Assembly: GCA_947470805.1 (NCBI GenBank)
Contig: CANIVU010000024.1
Coordinates: 1-64,000 of the forward strand
Direction of reading: 5' to 3'
Length of the DNA stretch: 64,000 nt
DNA from: Acidobacteriota bacterium
GTDB taxonomy: Bacteria; Acidobacteriota; Terriglobia; Bryobacterales; Bryobacteraceae
Below are positions 17,301 to 23,770 of the stretch, one piece after another. The position numbers were made by a program, and so were the translations under genes. Positions within the stretch are counted from its first letter, which is position 1. The number at the start of each line of letters is the position of its first letter. Under the pieces are notes generated by a model. It was given only the letters and a program-made list of their open reading frames with translations, ran no database searches and had not been told where the DNA came from.

Positions 17301-17529
17301 GGGTGACGGAAACGGTGTATTTGCCGGTGGGGAGTTCGGGGATTGAAAAGTCGCCGGTGGCATTGGCCAGGACGGCGCGGGTGAGGCCGGTGGCCGGACT
17401 TTCCAGTTTCACGGCGGCATTGGGGACGGCGGCGCCAGAGGGATCTTGGACGATACCGGCGATGTTGCCGCGGAATGTCTGTGCGGAGAGGGCTAGCGTA
17501 AATAGGGCTAGCGTCGCGAATAGTCGCAT
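14374..17529 (-). CDS. Oar-like TonB-dependent outer-membrane receptor
   Basis: A 1051-residue receptor with signal peptide (start at 17529, MRLFATLALFTLALSAQ; the open frame to 17616 lacks a signal). Residues about 20-100 are a carboxypeptidase-regulatory-like domain ('GNIAGIVQDPSGAAVPNA'), followed by the TonB plug ('RTVKDLPMNGRDFRQMLKLAPGV') and a large beta-barrel ending in Phe (LALKFIF), the outer-membrane insertion signal. These receptors are greatly expanded in Acidobacteria and import large or complex substrates such as oligosaccharides or peptides. The downstream M19 dipeptidase, 17 bases on, suggests a peptide. Substrate not determinable from sequence. Confidence 0.93.
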   Translation of the reverse strand: MRLFATLALFTLALSAQTFRGNIAGIVQDPSGAAVPNAAVKLESPATGLTRAVLANATGDFSIPELPTGKYTVSVTHPGFESKKVDNVEVVVSRTTNLTLTLGVASQSSLVEVNAQAVSLETTSTALTGVVDTRTVKDLPMNGRDFRQMLKLAPGVNAANSSVNGMRTSGNNYQIDGADNNDAFHNSSAVNQGGVAGIAGTLLPIEAIDQFSIQTNASADVGRNGGSSVNLVIKSGTNNLHGSLFYFNRNEALAAASPLQPEGAKARAIRNNQYGFSVGGPVLKNRTFFFLTGEGQQAKAANSALATVPSDGWVSDARALMATYGVPVNPLATNMLTFWPSRIKNAGNSLNNFLNADPSDYNSYNGIIKMDHRFNDKHSISARYFGGTGAQTAPTNSQLAEYFQVAPSRMHNVSVVLNSVLSPRIVNQLTLGTNFFLQVFNDADTSIDPVALGLNTGVTEASLRGTPTTTINGFTPVGVTQPLGRIDTTGHLTDNLSYTLGRHTLKIGGEYRRAQLDVFYDTNKRGSFVFDGARGPWASSSANGNLKAMADFLAGYTSSNSGAQIVRGQLQRDYVQNSFDSWIHDTFQMTPTLSLNFGVRFTYHGPLSDKKGTLSTFVPGKGFIGPGSGLDTLYARDLNNFTPRVGFAWTPKKNGKTVLRGSFGFFNDVPPLNFIVANTGMPNGGSAGVHANPGGTAPVYSIALSSINLTSGTPIFGTATPRPPFGAFSMSQDFRTPYVINMNLNVQQQLTSGTILQVGYVGSQGRKLSLLRNINAPVPGTTGTVQSRRPFNGAYPDLAAINELNSIANSNYSSMQVQLRQTMWKGLTGVLNYTWSHAIDNGSDVRNNLPTNSYDLRNEKGNSSFDTRHMMTAFMSYEVPVFGKALPLLTKGWQLNSLFTAHGGQPLNLLAGTNISTSGDGRDRVNVVGDPFANVVPLVNTRSVRYFNPAAFAAPAAGTFGNIGRNAIYGPGFGAIDFSIFKQTPITEKISTQFRFEIFNLTNRTNWANPGTSLSSAAGFGIMTNTRNGSGAPGIGVGEPRNIQLALKFIF

Positions 17530-17658
17530 GAAAAACCTCGCTGGGTGGAATGGCAAGGCAATCTTGGCCTTAGGGCAAAGCTGCGACTGGGAGGGACGGG
17601 GGCGGACACTGCCCACCTGGAGACTGTGGTGCCTTTCAGTTTAGCAGGTGGGGGGCGA

Positions 17659-18447
17659 TCAGTCGCATTCCCAGAGGAGAACGCCTTCGGTGGCGGCGGG
17701 GTTGATCATCACGTAGCCGGTGCCGGTGCCGAAGTTGTAGTTCGGGTTGAGCATGCGTTCGTTGTCGGCGCTGACATCGTCGGTGACGGGGGAGTTGCTG
17801 AGTTGCAGGAGAAGTTTGAAGCCTTTGGGGGCGCGGTCTCCGGTTTGGATCCAGTGCGGCGTGCCGCCGATCTTCTGCTCGTTGATAGCCAGTTGGAGGC
17901 CGATTTTGTGGCGGGCGTTCGGTGATAGTGGGGTGGTGGGGATTTCGATGTGATCGGGTTCGGCACGGAATTCGAGGGTGGCTTCGAGTTCGATGTCGAG
18001 CCGGATTGGTTTGCCGTCTCGCCAGATGGTTTCGGTCAGTTTGGGCCCGCCGGAGGTGACCGGTTGGCGGCCGGGTTGGGTTTGCTGGATGATGACGGCG
18101 TTTTCCTCGCCGCGGGGTTCCCAGGTTTCGTCCGCGCGGGGATCTTCGGTGATAAAGACGTAGGCGATGCGGCCGGGCGGGACCTGGAACAGGGCGGGTT
18201 CGATGACGACCTGGCCGATGAAGAGCATGGGGATCCCGAGTTTGCGGGATTGGGGCCAGGCGGGAGTGTCGACCCAGACGGGTTGGCCGCCGAGTTTGGT
18301 TACCGGTTCCTGAATGGGGTTTGCGGCGCGGCGGAGGTGGAGGCGGGCGTGATCGGGAGTTTCGATTGTTGTTGGTTGGCGGGATGGGCGTCCGCAGCCG
18401 GTGTGAAGGCCGAGGGCAGCGAGGCAGTGCCGGCGCGAGATCCGCAT
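17659..18447 (-). CDS. DUF1963-like (YwqG) exported protein
   Basis: A 262-residue protein. The N-terminus MRISRRHCLAALGLHTGC has a twin-arginine and a Cys at 18, resembling a Tat or lipoprotein signal, though the residue at -3 of the Cys is not the usual Leu. The body resembles DUF1963: 'KLGGQPVWVDTPAWPQ', 'MLFIGQVV' and the terminal 'GYVMINPAATEGVLLWECD'. Function unknown. It is transcribed in the same direction as the Oar gene, 129 bases upstream of it. Family assignment moderate. Confidence 0.6.
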   Translation of the reverse strand: MRISRRHCLAALGLHTGCGRPSRQPTTIETPDHARLHLRRAANPIQEPVTKLGGQPVWVDTPAWPQSRKLGIPMLFIGQVVIEPALFQVPPGRIAYVFITEDPRADETWEPRGEENAVIIQQTQPGRQPVTSGGPKLTETIWRDGKPIRLDIELEATLEFRAEPDHIEIPTTPLSPNARHKIGLQLAINEQKIGGTPHWIQTGDRAPKGFKLLLQLSNSPVTDDVSADNERMLNPNYNFGTGTGYVMINPAATEGVLLWECD

Positions 18448-18574
18448 CTGTTTTTTACTATCGGAAGCGGATTGGGGGTTCTTTAGGCTGGATGATGACT
18501 TGGCATTTGGAAGCGAGAACGGCCAGGCCAGATTGAACGGCCGGTTTGCGAAAGATTCCGGAAACGAGCTTGCT

Positions 18575-18592
18575 TATAGATTATAGTCTATA
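18575..18592. promoter_or_regulatory. AT-rich operator-like dyad upstream of mobile mystery A
   Basis: TATAGA-TTATAG-TCTATA is a perfect 6-bp inverted repeat with 6-base spacer inside an unusually AT-rich block (about 18572-18650) containing further ATATAG copies near 18613 and 18639. The block is the promoter of the HTH/Fic pair. The HTH protein probably represses its own operon here (inference). Confidence 0.5.
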
Positions 18593-18654
18593 TAATAAAG
18601 AATTGATATTTAATATAGTCGATATGTATGTGATGATAATATAGGGTGTGAGCT

Positions 18655-19116
18655 ATGATTGGACGGGCAAAAAGCGGGCTGCCGCGTATGCGGCTGGATG
18701 AACGGGTTCGGGAGATCGGCCCGGCGTCGCGGTTTGCGGTGCCAGTGCGAGGGTGGATTCGCGCGATCCGGGATGGGCTGGGATTGTCGTCGGCTCAGTT
18801 GGGCAAGCGCCTGGGGATCACGCAGCCATCGGTGACGGCGCTGGAGCAATCGGAGGCGAAGGGGACGATTGAGCTGGCGACGTTGCGGCGGGTGGCGGCG
18901 GCGATGGATTGCACTTTGGTGTACGCGCTCGTGCCGAACAAACCGTTGGAAAAGACGGTTCGGGAGCGGGCGCTGGCGGTGCTGCGACGGCGGCGGGACC
19001 CGATTGCCCATTCGATGTTGCTGGAAGGGCAGGCGGTACCGGAGGCGGACCTGGAGGCGCTGGTGGATGAGTTCCTGCGGGAGGTGAATCCGCGGCGGCT
19101 TTGGGACGAACCGTGA
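18655..19116 (+). CDS. Mobile mystery protein A (XRE-type HTH antitoxin)
   Basis: A 153-residue DNA-binding protein with an XRE-like helix-turn-helix at about residues 43-75 ('LSSAQLGKRLGITQPSVTALE'), matching the mobile mystery protein A family that is always next to a Fic-domain protein B. Upstream 'GWIRAIRDGLGLSS' is typical of this family. It likely neutralises the Fic protein and represses the operon. The stop overlaps the GTG start of the Fic gene by four bases. The upstream region is AT-rich with dyads. Confidence 0.88.
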   Translation: MIGRAKSGLPRMRLDERVREIGPASRFAVPVRGWIRAIRDGLGLSSAQLGKRLGITQPSVTALEQSEAKGTIELATLRRVAAAMDCTLVYALVPNKPLEKTVRERALAVLRRRRDPIAHSMLLEGQAVPEADLEALVDEFLREVNPRRLWDEP

Positions 19117-19697
19117 GCGGCGTGTTTCGCCATGCGGCGGGCGCGACGCCGCTCACGTGGGAGGAGATGCAGGATGTGATTCCGGTGCATATTGCCTACC
19201 GGCGGGATTTGGACGAGGCGGAGCAGGCGAACATTTTGCGGGGGCAGGATTGGGCGCTGGCGCGGCGGCGGTCCATCTTGAATGAGAAGTTCATTTTGGC
19301 GTTGCACAAGCGGATGTTCGGGGATGTGTGGCGGTGGGCGGGGCGGTTCCGGACGTCGGCGCGGAATATTGGGATTGACCACTGGTTGATTCCGGTGGCG
19401 TTGCGGCAGGCGCTGGAGGATTGCGAGGCGTGGCTGGAGTTTGAGAGCTACCCGATGGATGAGATCGCGGTGCGGCTGCATCACAAGTTGGTGTGGATTC
19501 ATCCGTTTCCGAACGGGAATGGGCGGCACGCGCGGCTGGTGGTGGACCTGCTGATGATGCAGGCGGGGCGGGAGCGGTTTTCGTGGGGCCGGGCGACGCT
19601 GCGGGAGGCGGGGGAGATGCGGGAACGATATATTGGCGCGCTGCGGCGGGCGGATGGGTTTGATATGGCGCCGCTGGTGGCGTTTGCGCGGTCGTAG
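19113..19697 (+). CDS. Mobile mystery protein B (Fic-domain toxin)
   Basis: A 194-residue Fic protein starting at GTG 19113 (overlap GTGA with the antitoxin); a TTG at 19101 is also in frame. The Fic motif HPFPNGNGRHAR occupies residues 130-141 with all catalytic residues intact (His130, Asn136-Gly-Arg138, Arg141). The N-terminal 'ATPLTWEEMQDVIPVHI' and C-terminal 'YIGALRRADGFDMAPLVAF' are characteristic of mobile mystery protein B. Fic enzymes transfer AMP or other groups to protein hydroxyls. The unit is probably a toxin-antitoxin cassette of mobile origin. Confidence 0.9.
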   Translation: MSGVFRHAAGATPLTWEEMQDVIPVHIAYRRDLDEAEQANILRGQDWALARRRSILNEKFILALHKRMFGDVWRWAGRFRTSARNIGIDHWLIPVALRQALEDCEAWLEFESYPMDEIAVRLHHKLVWIHPFPNGNGRHARLVVDLLMMQAGRERFSWGRATLREAGEMRERYIGALRRADGFDMAPLVAFARS

Positions 19698-19701
19698 GGG
19701 G

Positions 19702-20082
19702 CTAAGTGGAGATCAGTTTCAGGCTGGCGTCGAGGCGGCGGAGATCGTCGGGGTCGCTTGTGACTACCGCTTGTCCGGTTCGTTGGGCACAGAGGACGAC
19801 GTGCGCGTCGACGATATCGGCGGTTCCGGTTCGTGCCATCAGAAGACCTACTGCTGTTGCGTCCGGACCGTTGAGAGAAACGAGATCGGTGCTTACATGA
19901 CGAATCAGCCGCGACAGACGCGCCTGGCGGGCTGGGCTTCGCATCGCCTGGGCAAGGGCGGTCGCGGGGATGGTAATTCTCAGGCCAAGTTCGGTGGCGC
20001 GTTCGAGAAGGGCGATGATTCGCCGATTGTTCCGGTCCAGGGCGATGAGACCACCGGCGTCGAGGGTGATTCCGTTGGTCAA
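19702..20082 (-). CDS. PIN-domain (VapC-like) toxin
   Basis: A 126-residue PIN-domain ribonuclease. The start is taken as TTG 20082, which overlaps the antitoxin stop (TTGA); the frame open to 20133 would add 17 residues inside the antitoxin gene. Conserved acids are Asp8 (ITLDAGGLI), Asp89 and Asp92 (TADIVDAHV), and Asp110/112 (VTSDPDD). The second conserved acidic position is Gln45 (ALAQAM), seen in some subfamilies. PIN toxins cleave tRNA or other RNA. It ends 4 bases after the Fic gene in convergent orientation. Confidence 0.85.
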   Translation of the reverse strand: MTNGITLDAGGLIALDRNNRRIIALLERATELGLRITIPATALAQAMRSPARQARLSRLIRHVSTDLVSLNGPDATAVGLLMARTGTADIVDAHVVLCAQRTGQAVVTSDPDDLRRLDASLKLIST

Positions 20083-20339
20083 GCGGCGTTCCGTTTTCGG
20101 CGGCGGGCAGGTAAGAGAATCTTGTCGGCCCAATCCCGCTCCTGCTTCGTGAGCGGGCCGCCAGTTTGTTTGAGCGCCTCCTGCAACATCTCTCGCCAGC
20201 CAGCCGCATCGGACAACGCGATGCCGACGGCGTGCTGGACGAAGGCAGAGACATTGGCTGCCTGGCCGGCTGCGACGAGGGCTCGGATTTCCTGGAGTTG
20301 TTCGTCCTGAAGCGTGATGGTGAGCTTGGTGGTCGCCAT
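20079..20339 (-). CDS. Ribbon-helix-helix (VapB-like) antitoxin
   Basis: An 86-residue protein starting MATTKLTITLQDEQLQEI, typical of ribbon-helix-helix antitoxins (strand KLTITL followed by two helices; 'NVSAFVQHAVGIAL'). An in-frame ATG at 20351 would add four residues. It precedes the PIN toxin with a four-base overlap, the usual antitoxin-first order. The C-terminal part ('WREMLQEALKQTGGPLTKQERDWADKIL') would wrap the toxin. No clear ribosome site is visible, so translation may be leaderless. Confidence 0.8.
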   Translation of the reverse strand: MATTKLTITLQDEQLQEIRALVAAGQAANVSAFVQHAVGIALSDAAGWREMLQEALKQTGGPLTKQERDWADKILLPARRRKRNAA

Positions 20340-20361
20340 ACCAACGACCATACCATTTCGC

Positions 20362-21597
20362 TTAGTCCGGTGGCGGCACGGCGGACGGGGCGCGGTACTT
20401 GCGAAAGGCGGGGAGGGCCCAGGTGATGGCTAAGGAACCTACGACTGTTAGGACGCCGCCTACGACTACCGATGGCCCGAGGCCGAGGAGGCGGGCGGCG
20501 AAGCCGGCTTCGGCGTTGCCGAGGTAGGGGCCGCTTAGGTAGCTGACCATCTCAATCGCCGCGGTGCGGCCGCGGAGGCGGGCGGGGATTGTCTGGTTCC
20601 AAAGAGTTCCGCGGAAGATGCCGCTGACCATGTCGGCCGCGCCGGCGCAGGCCAGGAAGAAAAGCGCCAGCCAGAGGCTTTGTGAGAACCCGAAGCCGAT
20701 GATGGCCACGCCCCAGAGGCCGGCCGCCCAGGCGATGGCCTGGCCGTGGTGCACGATGTGTTTGGCCCAGCCGGAGGTCACGCTACATAGCAGCGCGCCG
20801 ACGGGGCCGGCGGAGTAGAGCCAGCCTACGTTCTGTTCCCCGAAGATGGCGCCGAAGGCCGGGAACAGGGCGTTGGGCATGCCGAAGAACATGGCGTTCA
20901 TATCGATGAGATATGTCCCGAGGAGATCCTTGCGTTCGAGCGCGTAGTGCCAGCCTTCGGCAAGCGTGTGCCAGGTGATGGCACCTTCTTCGCCGCTTTG
21001 GAACACCTTCTGCTTCATTGCCAGGAGAGCGGCGATGGGGGCGAGGTAGCTGGCGGCGTCGAGTCCGAAGGCCACGGCGGCTCCGTAGTTGACGGCGATC
21101 CAGCCGGCGAGGCCGGGGCCGGCGATGTAGGCGATGTTGTGACGGATGGAGTTCAGGGCGCTGACGGCGGTCATCTCGTCGGCGCGGACGAGTTGGGGCG
21201 TCATGGCTTCAATGGCCGGGCGGTGGACGGAGTTCAAGGCAGCGAGGAACGCTGCGGCGGCGAAGAGGAGGTTGACGCGGGGTTGCGGTTGGAGAGCGTT
21301 GATGGTGAGCGCGATGAGGGTGGCGGTCATCAGCGTGTCGGCCATCATGAGGAGCCGGCGGCGGTTGAAACGGTCCGCCAGTACGCCGCCGAGGAAGGCC
21401 ATGAGCAGCATGGGCACGAACTCGGCTACGCCCAGCAGGCCCACCATCACCGAGGACTTGGTGAGCTGGTACATCTGCACGGGGAGCACGACATATGTCA
21501 CGGCCGAACCGAAGCCGGAGATGGCTTGGCCCAGGTAGAGCAGGCGGAAATCGCCGGGGCGTTGGAGCGGGGCGAGGTCCGGGAGGAGGTGGCGCAC
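20362..21597 (-). CDS. MFS transporter (EntS/MFS_3-like exporter)
   Basis: A 411-residue major-facilitator protein with about 12 hydrophobic segments. The start is GTG at 21597, directly abutting the stop of the preceding ABC-like gene. The N-terminal 'FRLLYLGQAISGFGSAVTYVVLPVQMYQLT' and the loop 'GGVLADRFNRRRLLMMAD' (MFS motif A: G-x-x-x-D-R-x-x-R-R) fit the enterobactin-exporter/MFS_3 group. Substrate unknown. Its coupling to a Wzt-like gene suggests a shared envelope or export role. Confidence 0.9.
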   Translation of the reverse strand: MRHLLPDLAPLQRPGDFRLLYLGQAISGFGSAVTYVVLPVQMYQLTKSSVMVGLLGVAEFVPMLLMAFLGGVLADRFNRRRLLMMADTLMTATLIALTINALQPQPRVNLLFAAAAFLAALNSVHRPAIEAMTPQLVRADEMTAVSALNSIRHNIAYIAGPGLAGWIAVNYGAAVAFGLDAASYLAPIAALLAMKQKVFQSGEEGAITWHTLAEGWHYALERKDLLGTYLIDMNAMFFGMPNALFPAFGAIFGEQNVGWLYSAGPVGALLCSVTSGWAKHIVHHGQAIAWAAGLWGVAIIGFGFSQSLWLALFFLACAGAADMVSGIFRGTLWNQTIPARLRGRTAAIEMVSYLSGPYLGNAEAGFAARLLGLGPSVVVGGVLTVVGSLAITWALPAFRKYRAPSAVPPPD

Positions 21598-22533
21598 CTA
21601 CAGACGTTCGGCGTGGACTTCGGCGCGGAGGTTGGCGACGCCGGCGGTGTAGCGCGTATCGGCTACGGCGAAGGCGAGGGCGTCTTCCATCCAGTCGTGC
21701 CAGACGCCGTTGGCATCATGGGAGGCGGCGGTGATGGCGTATTCCTGCGGGCAGAGCTGGCAGGGGAAACGGTAGGTGATGCGGACGACCTGGCCGGGCT
21801 GCATGGCGCCGAGCGGGTAGCGTTCGAGCTCCGTGTTGGTTCCGTATACTTCCGAGCCGATGCGGGTGCGGATCATCATGCCGACTACCGGATTTTCGAC
21901 GGCGCTGTTGAACTTGACAGTGATCCGGACGGACATGACCTCGCCGCTTTGGATGACGAGGGACGGGGCGCCATTGGCGCCGAGCGTTTCGATGGCGACG
22001 ATTTCGGCGCGGCCGTCGCCGCGGCGGAGCGCGGGGGCGAGATGGCCTGGAGTGGTTTCGCCCCAGGCGCGGTGGCGAGCGGCGATGTGTTGGAGATAGC
22101 GGGCGCTGACTTCGCGGGGATCGCCTTTGGCGTAGAGGCGGCCGTCGTGGATCCACCAGATTTCGTCGGCGAGTTGGTGGAGGAGTTCGAGGTCGTGGGA
22201 GGCGATGAGGACGGTGGCACCGGTGCGGCGGAGGCGTTCGAGGCCGGTGAAGGCGCGGGCCTTGACGAGGGCGTCGCAGCAGGCGAGGGAATGGTCGAGG
22301 GCGAGGGTGGAGACGGGGGCGAGTTGGAGCGCGTCGAGGGGGCCGAGGTAGCGGGCGGCGGCATCGAAACGGACTTCGCCGGACTGGGCGTGGGCGAGGC
22401 CGGTGGCGAGTTGGAGGAGCTGGTGGACGCCCGCGCCATCCTCCCCAATTACGCCGATGACAGCGCCATCGGGAGCGGAGACGGTAACCTGTTGTAGCGG
22501 GGCCAATGAGGCGTCGCGGAAATGAATGGCCAT
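21598..22533 (-). CDS. Degenerate Wzt-like ABC protein with glycan-binding C-terminal domain
   Basis: A 311-residue protein. Residues 1-160 align in pattern with an ABC ATPase but are shortened and inactive-looking: the Walker A is GEDGAGVH (30-37) with the essential Lys replaced by Val36 and Ser/Thr by His37; the segment from the Q-loop through the LSGGQ signature is missing; Walker B keeps Asp80 but has His81 for Glu; the switch ASHD (His113) remains. Residues about 175-290 match the Wzt C-terminal carbohydrate-binding fold ('SGEVMSVRITVKF', 'GMMIRTRIGSEVYGTNT'). No Wzm permease is nearby. It probably binds glycan or acts as a scaffold rather than hydrolysing ATP. Confidence 0.75.
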   Translation of the reverse strand: MAIHFRDASLAPLQQVTVSAPDGAVIGVIGEDGAGVHQLLQLATGLAHAQSGEVRFDAAARYLGPLDALQLAPVSTLALDHSLACCDALVKARAFTGLERLRRTGATVLIASHDLELLHQLADEIWWIHDGRLYAKGDPREVSARYLQHIAARHRAWGETTPGHLAPALRRGDGRAEIVAIETLGANGAPSLVIQSGEVMSVRITVKFNSAVENPVVGMMIRTRIGSEVYGTNTELERYPLGAMQPGQVVRITYRFPCQLCPQEYAITAASHDANGVWHDWMEDALAFAVADTRYTAGVANLRAEVHAERL

Positions 22534-23767
22534 CGTTAACAGGATACTGTCCTTGCTCGCGGTTTGCTCCTTTTCTGCTTTTGGCGGGGAGGTGATTTCG
22601 TGCGTGACGGGGCAGGAAATTTTGCGGGAAGGCTTGACGCTGACGTCCGAGCTGCGGATTGAAGGGCCCTGCCGGGTGACTTTGCGGAAGCTGACGGTGC
22701 GCGGGGACCGGGCCGGGGCAGCGCAGGGACAGGCGTTGCCGCCATCGGACAGGCGGTTCGCGGATCACTATTCGGGCAATGGGATTGTGTTGCTGGGGAG
22801 CGCGGAGGTTGTTATCGAAGACTCCACGTTTAGCGAAATTGCGGGGTTCGCGGTGCTGGCGAGCGGGGTGGGAAAGTTGCGGATTGCGCGGTGCGCGTTT
22901 AGTGATTCGGGGTCGCGAAATGCAAAGGGGCGGAACAATACGACGGGGGGCGTTTTGCTGGAGGATGGGACGGCGAATTTTGTTGTGGAAGACTCGTCGT
23001 TTGCGCGGATTTTAGGGAACGCGCTGTGGACCCATTCGCGCTACAACCACGTGCGGAATGGGCCGGGGGTGATGCGGCGGAACACGTTTGTGGAGATTGC
23101 GCGGGATGCGGTGCAGGTGGGGCATGCGTTCGGCGTGGACGTGGTGGAGAACCGGATGGAGCGGATTGGGTATCCGCAGGAGGCGATCGACGTGGAAGGG
23201 GGCGGGACGCCGGTCGGGGTGGATACGGCGGGGAATGTGGATGGGTCGAATTACTCGCGGAATGTGATGGCGGAGATCAATGGGAAGTGTTTTGACCTGG
23301 ATGGATTTCATCACGGGGCGTTGGTGGGGAACACGTGTGTGAACAAGGGGGAGCACGCGTTTGGGCACTTTGGGATTGTGATGAACAACACGAATCCGGA
23401 CATGCAATCGGTGGGGATTCGGATTGAGGGGAACCGGTTTGAAGGGATGCGGTTTGGCGGGATTTTCGTGATTGGGTCCGGGCACGTGATTCGTGGGAAT
23501 ACGTTGACACGGCTGCATACGGCGCATTGCAGCGAGGCCGTGGTGCAGCCGGGGTGCACGCATTTTGAGGGCGAGCCGGACCTGTTGCGGACGGGGATTT
23601 ATTTTGGCCGGCGGGCGGAGCGCGGGGCGGTGACGCGGGGGAACCGGGTGGAGGGGAACACGATTTCCGGGTGGCGGATGGATAAGAAGTGCATTGGCTT
23701 CGCGCCGGGCGTGAATTCGAAGGACAATCAAATTACCGGCAATGTGTGCCGGCATGCGGATCATTAA
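22526..23767 (+). CDS. Secreted right-handed beta-helix protein
   Basis: A 413-residue exported protein; residues 1-20 (MAIVNRILSLLAVCSFSAFG) form a signal peptide. The mature part has repeated short strands of the pectate-lyase/NosD-like beta-helix type ('VVIEDSTFSEIAGFAVLAS', 'IRIEGNRFEGMRFGGIFV', 'HVIRGNTLTRL', 'NRVEGNTISGW'). Possibly a polysaccharide-active or binding protein; catalytic residues are not evident. The start codon shares the palindrome ATGGCCAT with the divergent Wzt-like gene, giving an 8-base overlap of the two genes. The methyltransferase gene starts 4 bases after its stop. Confidence 0.75.
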   Translation: MAIVNRILSLLAVCSFSAFGGEVISCVTGQEILREGLTLTSELRIEGPCRVTLRKLTVRGDRAGAAQGQALPPSDRRFADHYSGNGIVLLGSAEVVIEDSTFSEIAGFAVLASGVGKLRIARCAFSDSGSRNAKGRNNTTGGVLLEDGTANFVVEDSSFARILGNALWTHSRYNHVRNGPGVMRRNTFVEIARDAVQVGHAFGVDVVENRMERIGYPQEAIDVEGGGTPVGVDTAGNVDGSNYSRNVMAEINGKCFDLDGFHHGALVGNTCVNKGEHAFGHFGIVMNNTNPDMQSVGIRIEGNRFEGMRFGGIFVIGSGHVIRGNTLTRLHTAHCSEAVVQPGCTHFEGEPDLLRTGIYFGRRAERGAVTRGNRVEGNTISGWRMDKKCIGFAPGVNSKDNQITGNVCRHADH

Positions 23768-23770
23768 AAC

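Noticed and set aside
14824-17346. 840-codon Gly/Val/Glu-rich open frame on the plus strand
   Set aside because: Antisense to the Oar receptor; composition is the mirror of the barrel codons, with no signal, motif or ribosome site.
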